NCBI GenBank assembly: GCA_937923465.1 | Contig: CALDUB010000128.1 | Coordinates: 1-33,164, forward strand | Direction: 5' to 3' | Length of the DNA stretch: 33,164 bases | DNA from: an uncultured Saprospiraceae bacterium | Lineage (GTDB): Bacteria; Bacteroidota; Bacteroidia; Chitinophagales; Saprospiraceae | Shown: one piece after another, positions 27,817 through 33,164 of the stretch | How the letters are laid out: the number at the start of each line of letters is the position of its first letter | How positions within the stretch are numbered: position 1 is the first letter of the stretch | The notes under the pieces: model-generated | Databases searched by the model: none | The model's input: the letters and a program-made list of their open reading frames with translations, nothing else | Told to the model about the DNA's origin: nothing | Translations under genes and position numbers: made by a program

Positions 27817-30800
27817 ATGAACAATGCAGACCCAAAAGAAACAGCGAAGCTTTTTTACCGCGAATTAGAGAAAATCAACTCTAATGAGGCACTAGATTTG
27901 TCCGAGAAAAACGAGGCTTTGTTTCGTTTGACAGAGTTGATATTTATCCATGCGACAGGCAATCAAGGACTACAATTTACGACCCTTTTCGCAAGAATGG
28001 CTTATGCTTTTCATCAATATGACATCCCAAAAAGGTCGCAATATTTTGTCCACTTTTTTAGAAGAAAATATCGTAAAAAAGATGTTAGTGAGCCGCAAAA
28101 AGTATTCGACTTAGGCTTGCGCGTGACCGCAGGTATCATTGAAAATATTTATGCAGAACCACCGCATGAATCTTTGCGGACTGCCTTGCCTGTACAATGG
28201 CCTTTTCCTTTCACTTCTCCCGAGATTAAAGCCTTTAAAAGCCGTGCGCGCGTGCTTATTTTAGAGGATGACGAAGATAAAAGTCAATTCATCGCACGCG
28301 ACCAAGAACGTCCTGATAATATCATCAGAATTCAATACAACATCCCTGACCGCAACGAAAATTTCAATCCAACTATCCGCGTTATTCGTTCGTCTTTTGG
28401 TTTACCTGTCACTGTCAATCTCATTGATACTCAGATAGATAAGGATAATGTGTATCGTCCGCAGGCATTTGTAGTGGAGCCAGATTATTTGACGGATGTT
28501 ACTGCGGTGGCAGAGTGTTTTAAGGACTTTGGGACAGAGCCTGTTTTGTATTTATTGAAGAAATTCCTGCCTTTTGAACAGACAAAATATACGTTACTCG
28601 GTCATATCGCCAATTTCTTTTTGGACGAAATAATGAATGACCCCGAGGCAAATTTCAGAGATACTTTTCCAAAGGTTTTTCATCTAAATCCACTGGCTTG
28701 GGCGGCTATGGATGATAGTATCGTGCGCGAGATTTACAATAATGCCAAGTCGCATTGGGTGCATTTGAAGTCGAGTGTTATTCAGGATTTTAAAAGGCAA
28801 GGAATCAACCCTGACGAGTGTTATTTAGAGCCTTCCTTTTATTCTGAAAAGTATGGTTTGCAAGGTCGTCTGGATGTTTTTTATAAAGACGGAAAAAAGT
28901 CGGCGATTGTCGAGTTGAAATCGGGTTCGGTTTGGAAACCCAATCAGTATAAAATCGCGCACAATCACTTTACGCAAACTCTGCTGTATGACTTAATGAT
29001 TCGCTCGGTATTTGGAAAAGAAGCAGACCCGCAAAATTACATTCTCTACTCCAAAGAAGAATTAAATCAACTGCGCTATGCGCCGCGTGTAAAAGCACAG
29101 CAATATGAAGCCTTGCAATTGAGAAATCAGTTGGTTGGTTTAGAAAAACGTCTGGCGAGTTTGTATGCAGGTACGCCACCAGTGGACGCACGTGTAGGCA
29201 GCATGGACGGTAAATCATTTTTTAGTTTTATTCGTCCGGGTCGTTATCCTAAATTGACGGGGTTTAATGGGAAAGATTTAGAGCTTTTTGAAGGTGTTTG
29301 GGCAAATATGTCGATGCTAGAAAGAGATTATTTCACGGCATTCGTCGCTTTCATCGCCAATGAACACCAACTCGCCAAAACAGGACAACAAGGTCGCGAC
29401 CGTGCTAATGGTACTGCTGCTTTGTGGTTAGATAATTTGTCAGAAAAAGAGGAAAAATTCAATATCATCTCTGGTTTGACCATTCATAAAGAACAGGTGC
29501 AAGATGATGAGCCGCTGATTACTTTCAAACGGACTCCAGGGCGCACAAATCCACTTGCCAACTTCCGAAAAGGAGACATTGCTATCCTCTATCCTGCTGA
29601 TAATGAGAACGATACGGTTTTGCAGAGTCAAATATTCAAGTCAAACATTATCGAAATAACGAAGGAGTCGATTACGATTACTTTGCGATTTCGTCAGTTT
29701 AACAACCGTGTTTTCACAGAACACACCTACTGGAACCTGGAACATGACCTCATGGACAGCGGCTACACGGCGATGTACCGAGGCTTGTTTGCCTTCATGC
29801 GGAGTCCGCAACATAAGCGCGACCTTTGGCTCACTTTGCGTCAACCCAATAAGCCAAAAACTTTAGAAATCACGGCACCGTCTGAATTGACGCAAGAGCA
29901 ACAGCATATTTTCAAAAAGGCAATCTGTGCACAAGATTACTTCTTACTTTGGGGACCTCCGGGCACTGGTAAGACGAGTAAAATGCTCAAAAATTTAGTG
30001 GCTTGGCTTATTGAAAACACAGAAGAAAACATACTGTTATTAGCCTACACCAATCGCGCGGTGGACGAAATAAGTGAAGCCATTCACAGTATCGAAAATC
30101 TACCAGAACCAGGCTTTTTGCGTCTCGGAAACAAATATTCTACAGCTCCACAATGGCGCGATAATCTACTAAGCACTCAAACAGCAGGTATCAAAAAACG
30201 GGATGAGTTGCGTGGTATTATCCAATCGCATCGTATTTTTGTCGGGACAGTCGCAGGTTTTGCAAACAAGGCGACTTTACTGCAAATGAAGAAATTTGAC
30301 CGTGTGATTATTGATGAAGCTTCGCAGATATTAGAGCCAAATCTATTAGGCTTACTGCCTCGTTTTGAGCAAGTTATGTTGATTGGTGACCACCAGCAAT
30401 TGCCCGCAGTCGTGGTGCAAAATGAAAAGATATCGGAGTGTAAAAATGAAGACTTACATGGCATTGGTTTGAAAAATCTGCGTAATTCTCTTTTTGAGCG
30501 TTTGTATCTGCGTTGTATCGAAAAGAAATGGGATTGGGCTTATGACCGATTGAGTCATCAAGGTCGGATGCATGAGGACATTATGTGTTTTCCAAATGAG
30601 GCGTTTTATAAAGGTGGCTTGAAGATACTACCAGAGGAGATTCCGTTTTCTTTGACGCAGAAAAGCCCGTTGACATATGCGCTACCTAGCGATGTGACGG
30701 AACTTGAAAAAACCTTAGCGACTAAGCGTTTTATCTTCCTTCCTACGCGTATCGACGGACAGAATGCCAATCCAAAGACGAATGTGCATGAGGCGAATTT

Positions 30801-31191
30801 ATTAGCAAAATTGGTTAAGAGTTATCAGCGCATTTATGAAGAAAATGATATAGATTTAACAGAGAAAAGTATCGGTATCATTACGCCTTATCGAGCACAA
30901 ATAGCCCAGATACAGGAGATTTTAGAGCAAAACGGACAGGATTTGAGTAAAATCACTATTGATACGGTGGAACGCTATCAAGGTGGCGCACGGGATATTA
31001 TTTTGATTTCTCTTTGTACCAATTCGATTAATCAATTGGCTTCTTTGGTCTCTGTCTCGGAGGAAGGTGTGGATAGGAAGTTGAATGTGGCGCTGACACG
31101 GGCGCGGCAACATGTGGTGATACTGGGGAATGAGGAGATTTTGAGAGTGAATGGAATTTATGGGGGTTTGATTGATTTTTGTGGGGAGTGA
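27817..31191 (+). CDS. Dna2-like nuclease-helicase (SF1B with PD-(D/E)XK domain)
   Basis: Start at ATG 27817 (a TTG at 27808 is less likely); 1,124 residues. A PD-(D/E)XK nuclease core sits at about 330-400: GRLDVF (Asp353), then IVELKSG (Glu366, Lys368) and a QTLLYDLM motif as in RecB/Dna2-type nucleases. A superfamily 1 helicase occupies the C-terminal half: Walker A GPPGTGKT (Lys719), DEAS (Asp833-Ser836), GDHQQLP, SHQGRMHEDI, ITPYRAQI, DTVERYQGG and LNVALTRARQHVV. The N-terminal 250 residues are unrecognised. The four-Cys iron-sulfur cluster of eukaryotic Dna2 is not seen. It likely unwinds and trims DNA during repair or recombination. The recombinase starts 41 bp downstream. Confidence 0.88.
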   Translation: MNNADPKETAKLFYRELEKINSNEALDLSEKNEALFRLTELIFIHATGNQGLQFTTLFARMAYAFHQYDIPKRSQYFVHFFRRKYRKKDVSEPQKVFDLGLRVTAGIIENIYAEPPHESLRTALPVQWPFPFTSPEIKAFKSRARVLILEDDEDKSQFIARDQERPDNIIRIQYNIPDRNENFNPTIRVIRSSFGLPVTVNLIDTQIDKDNVYRPQAFVVEPDYLTDVTAVAECFKDFGTEPVLYLLKKFLPFEQTKYTLLGHIANFFLDEIMNDPEANFRDTFPKVFHLNPLAWAAMDDSIVREIYNNAKSHWVHLKSSVIQDFKRQGINPDECYLEPSFYSEKYGLQGRLDVFYKDGKKSAIVELKSGSVWKPNQYKIAHNHFTQTLLYDLMIRSVFGKEADPQNYILYSKEELNQLRYAPRVKAQQYEALQLRNQLVGLEKRLASLYAGTPPVDARVGSMDGKSFFSFIRPGRYPKLTGFNGKDLELFEGVWANMSMLERDYFTAFVAFIANEHQLAKTGQQGRDRANGTAALWLDNLSEKEEKFNIISGLTIHKEQVQDDEPLITFKRTPGRTNPLANFRKGDIAILYPADNENDTVLQSQIFKSNIIEITKESITITLRFRQFNNRVFTEHTYWNLEHDLMDSGYTAMYRGLFAFMRSPQHKRDLWLTLRQPNKPKTLEITAPSELTQEQQHIFKKAICAQDYFLLWGPPGTGKTSKMLKNLVAWLIENTEENILLLAYTNRAVDEISEAIHSIENLPEPGFLRLGNKYSTAPQWRDNLLSTQTAGIKKRDELRGIIQSHRIFVGTVAGFANKATLLQMKKFDRVIIDEASQILEPNLLGLLPRFEQVMLIGDHQQLPAVVVQNEKISECKNEDLHGIGLKNLRNSLFERLYLRCIEKKWDWAYDRLSHQGRMHEDIMCFPNEAFYKGGLKILPEEIPFSLTQKSPLTYALPSDVTELEKTLATKRFIFLPTRIDGQNANPKTNVHEANLLAKLVKSYQRIYEENDIDLTEKSIGIITPYRAQIAQIQEILEQNGQDLSKITIDTVERYQGGARDIILISLCTNSINQLASLVSVSEEGVDRKLNVALTRARQHVVILGNEEILRVNGIYGGLIDFCGE

Positions 31192-31232
31192 AATGTATCT
31201 TTACGCGACCTGTAACAATAAACCTCCTAACT

Positions 31233-32720
31233 ATGAGTAAAACCAAAGCACACATCTCCCCTCTTTTTCATCGTGGTGGGGAATTTATAAAAGTAGAATT
31301 ACCGAATACAAATGCGGCAAAAAATCTCATCCGCTCGGTGACCGGTCGGAAATGGAGTCAAACACATCAGTGTTGGTATGTTCCTAAGACTGCCGCGATT
31401 TATGAGGAATTAAAAGAAAAATTTGAAATTATTATTGGAGACAATTCTTCCCTTGAGCGCGTTCCTCTTGTTGTAAAAAAAGAACAGACTAAGGTGGTTT
31501 CTGCTCCTATCCTTTCTGACACTCAGCCTCATTTTGTAGAAATTAAACATCAAAATGGTGCGGTACAAAAGCGGGTGACTGGTGATAAAATAATTTTGCT
31601 TCCAGAAAAAGAAACACGTTTTAAAGTTTTCATTCCTTTTGATAAAAAAGGCTGGATAGCAGCGGTGAAAGAGATACCTGGACGGGCTTGGAATATGGAG
31701 GAGAGTTATTGGTCTGTACCTTATGTGAAGATGTCATTTCGGCTATTGAAAAAGAATGTTGGAATGCAGAATTTGAGTATTGGTTTTAAGATTAATGCGG
31801 ATATTCCAGAAGAAATTAAGATAGAAGCAAAAACAAATAAAACTGCAAAAATTACGGCTTATGAGCTACTAAATACGATACAAAAAGATGCCATTATTGC
31901 TTTGAAGGAAAAATTGATATTAGAAAGACTATCCATTAAAACGATAAAAGCCTATAGCCATCACTTAGTCGGTCTTTTCCTTTATTACAAGGATTTAAAA
32001 CCTGAGGAGATTAGCAAAAAGCAATTTGAGCAGTATGTTTTGCATAATATACGCTTCAAAAAAATATCAGAATCTACACAGAGTCAAATGATAAATGCAG
32101 TCAAAGCTTATTGGGAACGTGTACTCAAACGTGGAAAAGAATGGATAGAAATACAGCATCCTAAAAAACCGAAAAAGATGCCGAATGTATTGTCTGTTGA
32201 GGAGGTAGCAGCATTGATATCTGCCCCCAAAAACTTAAAGCATAAATTGGCTCTCATTCTAATTTATTCCGCAGGATTGCGCAAGAGTGAGTTATTGAAT
32301 TTGAAGGTAAAAGATATTAATGTCTCCCGCCGTAGTATTCATGTCAAGGGCGGCAAAGGTAAAAGAGACCGTTATGTGCTATTAGCGGAGACAGCAATTC
32401 CTTTTTTAAAAGAATATAAGAAGCAATATCGTCCTGTCAATTGGTTGTTTGAAGGACAATATGGTGGACAATATAGTGGGACTTCTCTACAAAATATTTT
32501 TCAAAATGCTTTGCAAATTTCTCAAGTCAATCCTTATGCGACTATTCATACTTTGCGACATAGTTATGCGACTCATTGTGTAGAAAATGGGCACAATCTA
32601 AAAAGTGTACAGGAAGCTCTCGGGCACAATTCATTGAAGACTACAGAGGTCTATTTGCATATTTCTTCAAAAGCTTTGGCAAAGCTAAAAAGTCCTTTGG
32701 ATAATTTGGAAATTAAATAG
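31233..32720 (+). CDS. Tyrosine recombinase with duplicated N-terminal module
   Basis: Start at ATG 31233 (a GTG at 31179 would overlap the helicase gene); 495 residues. The catalytic set is complete: Arg350 (GLRKSELL), Lys375 (GGKGKRDR), His439/Arg442 (HTLRHSYATH), His465 (LGHN), Tyr474 (EVYLH). A SAM-like core-binding domain spans about 205-315 (SIKTIKAYSHHL). The N-terminus holds two related units (about 1-67 and 126-190) with GRKWSQTHQCWYVP and GRAWNMEESYWSVP, resembling the HARP fold. No integron-integrase-specific insertion is visible. It likely cuts and rejoins DNA at paired sites; a 77-bp inverted repeat lies 113 bp downstream of its stop. Confidence 0.9.
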   Translation: MSKTKAHISPLFHRGGEFIKVELPNTNAAKNLIRSVTGRKWSQTHQCWYVPKTAAIYEELKEKFEIIIGDNSSLERVPLVVKKEQTKVVSAPILSDTQPHFVEIKHQNGAVQKRVTGDKIILLPEKETRFKVFIPFDKKGWIAAVKEIPGRAWNMEESYWSVPYVKMSFRLLKKNVGMQNLSIGFKINADIPEEIKIEAKTNKTAKITAYELLNTIQKDAIIALKEKLILERLSIKTIKAYSHHLVGLFLYYKDLKPEEISKKQFEQYVLHNIRFKKISESTQSQMINAVKAYWERVLKRGKEWIEIQHPKKPKKMPNVLSVEEVAALISAPKNLKHKLALILIYSAGLRKSELLNLKVKDINVSRRSIHVKGGKGKRDRYVLLAETAIPFLKEYKKQYRPVNWLFEGQYGGQYSGTSLQNIFQNALQISQVNPYATIHTLRHSYATHCVENGHNLKSVQEALGHNSLKTTEVYLHISSKALAKLKSPLDNLEIK

Positions 32721-32769
32721 TATCTTGCAATCAAAATGGGATTTCAAATTCAATTAGTAAAGGATATTT

Positions 32770-32800
32770 TTTTTCATGATACAATAAATATTATGAAAAA
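32770..32800 (+). terminator. Weak terminator-like hairpin after the recombinase
   Basis: TTTTTCATGATA (32770-32781) pairs with TATTATGAAAAA (32789-32800) with one mismatch around a 7-nt loop. It is A/T-rich and has no clean downstream T-run, so termination would be weak. It lies between the recombinase stop and the left arm of the inverted repeat. Confidence 0.4.
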
Positions 32801-32833
32801 TAAATACTCCTAAATATTTGATTTATAATGATT

Positions 32834-33164
32834 TACAAATATTATTTAAACTAAACAATTGAAATTCCTATTAGTGATATATGCGCAATACTTGCGTGTA
32901 TTTACAAGTTCGCTTCCACCAGAGAAATACCTACACCAACAAAATGTTAATATTCATTTATATTCAAGAAGATTACTTTACTGAGAAAATATAACCCAAA
33001 AACACATTAAAATTTTAATTATTATTTTATTTTTATCAAATTTGAAATCTATGTTTACCATGTTATTTTCTTTTTTTAATGACCGACAACTTGTAAATAC
33101 ACGCAAGTATTGCGCATATATCACTAATAGGAATTTCAATTATTTAGTTTAAATAATATTTGTA
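32834..33164. repeat. 77-bp long inverted repeat reaching the window edge
   Basis: The arms at 32834-32910 and 33088-33164 are complementary at 76 of 77 positions (one mismatch, 32856/33142). They flank a 177-bp A/T-rich loop without an ORF. The right arm ends exactly at the window edge, so the repeat may continue. Each arm contains the small palindrome CGCAATACTTGCG (32884-32896 and 33102-33114). The 444 bp after the recombinase contain no other feature except the hairpin at 32770-32800. Confidence 0.95.

Noticed and set aside
31179-31232. Earlier GTG start for the tyrosine recombinase
   Set aside because: It would overlap the helicase gene; the ATG at 31233 directly precedes the conserved N-terminal module.
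32834-33164. Integron attC/cassette array
   Set aside because: No GTTRRRY or RYYYAAC core at the arm ends, no cassette ORF between the arms, and the recombinase lacks the integron-integrase-specific insertion. The inverted repeat itself is kept as a finding.

Overview
The window looks like the chromosome of a marine or sediment Bacteroidota, probably of the Saprospiria/Lewinella type. The evidence is a 3,196-residue surface protein ending in a type IX secretion (T9SS) type B sorting domain, a PorP/SprF-family protein, an OmpA-family protein, many short lipoproteins with SxxC lipoboxes, low GC with A/T-rich spacers, and promoter-like TAnnTTTG boxes instead of Shine-Dalgarno-dominated starts. 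No rRNA, tRNA or CRISPR array was seen.

Layout. 1-2112 holds the first codons of a leftward gene, a small coiled-coil protein, a nitroreductase, and a convergent RluE-type pseudouridine synthase behind an 18-bp perfect hairpin. 2113-2772 is a 660-bp spacer with a dispersed inverted-repeat element and hairpins. 2773-12363 is the giant adhesin: SdrD_B-like, nine 4-Cys Ig/HYR-like and SprB-like repeats, then the sorting domain, closed by tandem terminators. 12666-14900 is an apparent three-gene envelope operon (lipoprotein, outer-membrane barrel-like protein, alpha/beta-hydrolase lipoprotein). 14943-15905 is PorP/SprF. A 235-bp folded palindromic element fills the next spacer.

16161-25016 is a run of rightward single genes and short operons: a lipoprotein, a DDAH-like amidinotransferase-fold enzyme, a GNAT acetyltransferase, a lipoprotein, a secreted repeat protein of at least five Cys-paired units, a DUF1295 membrane protein with an ACT-domain protein, an RNase Z-like metallo-beta-lactamase and an OmpA-domain protein. 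25019-27718 is a leftward adhesin fragment with no start or signal peptide and no sorting domain. 27817-32720 is a Dna2-like nuclease-helicase followed by a tyrosine recombinase with a duplicated N-terminal module. Downstream of the recombinase lies a 77-bp inverted repeat (76/77 paired) running to the window edge.

How the parts fit. The adhesin, PorP/SprF, barrel and OmpA genes are cell-surface/T9SS functions. The right end (helicase-nuclease, recombinase, giant inverted repeat, next to a decapitated adhesin gene) looks like a DNA-rearrangement or mobile unit and is the best candidate for an undescribed system. The other unexpected signals are the in-frame coding-like extension after the stop of the repeat protein, the folded element at 15917-16151, and the dispersed TTAGAC inverted-repeat elements.
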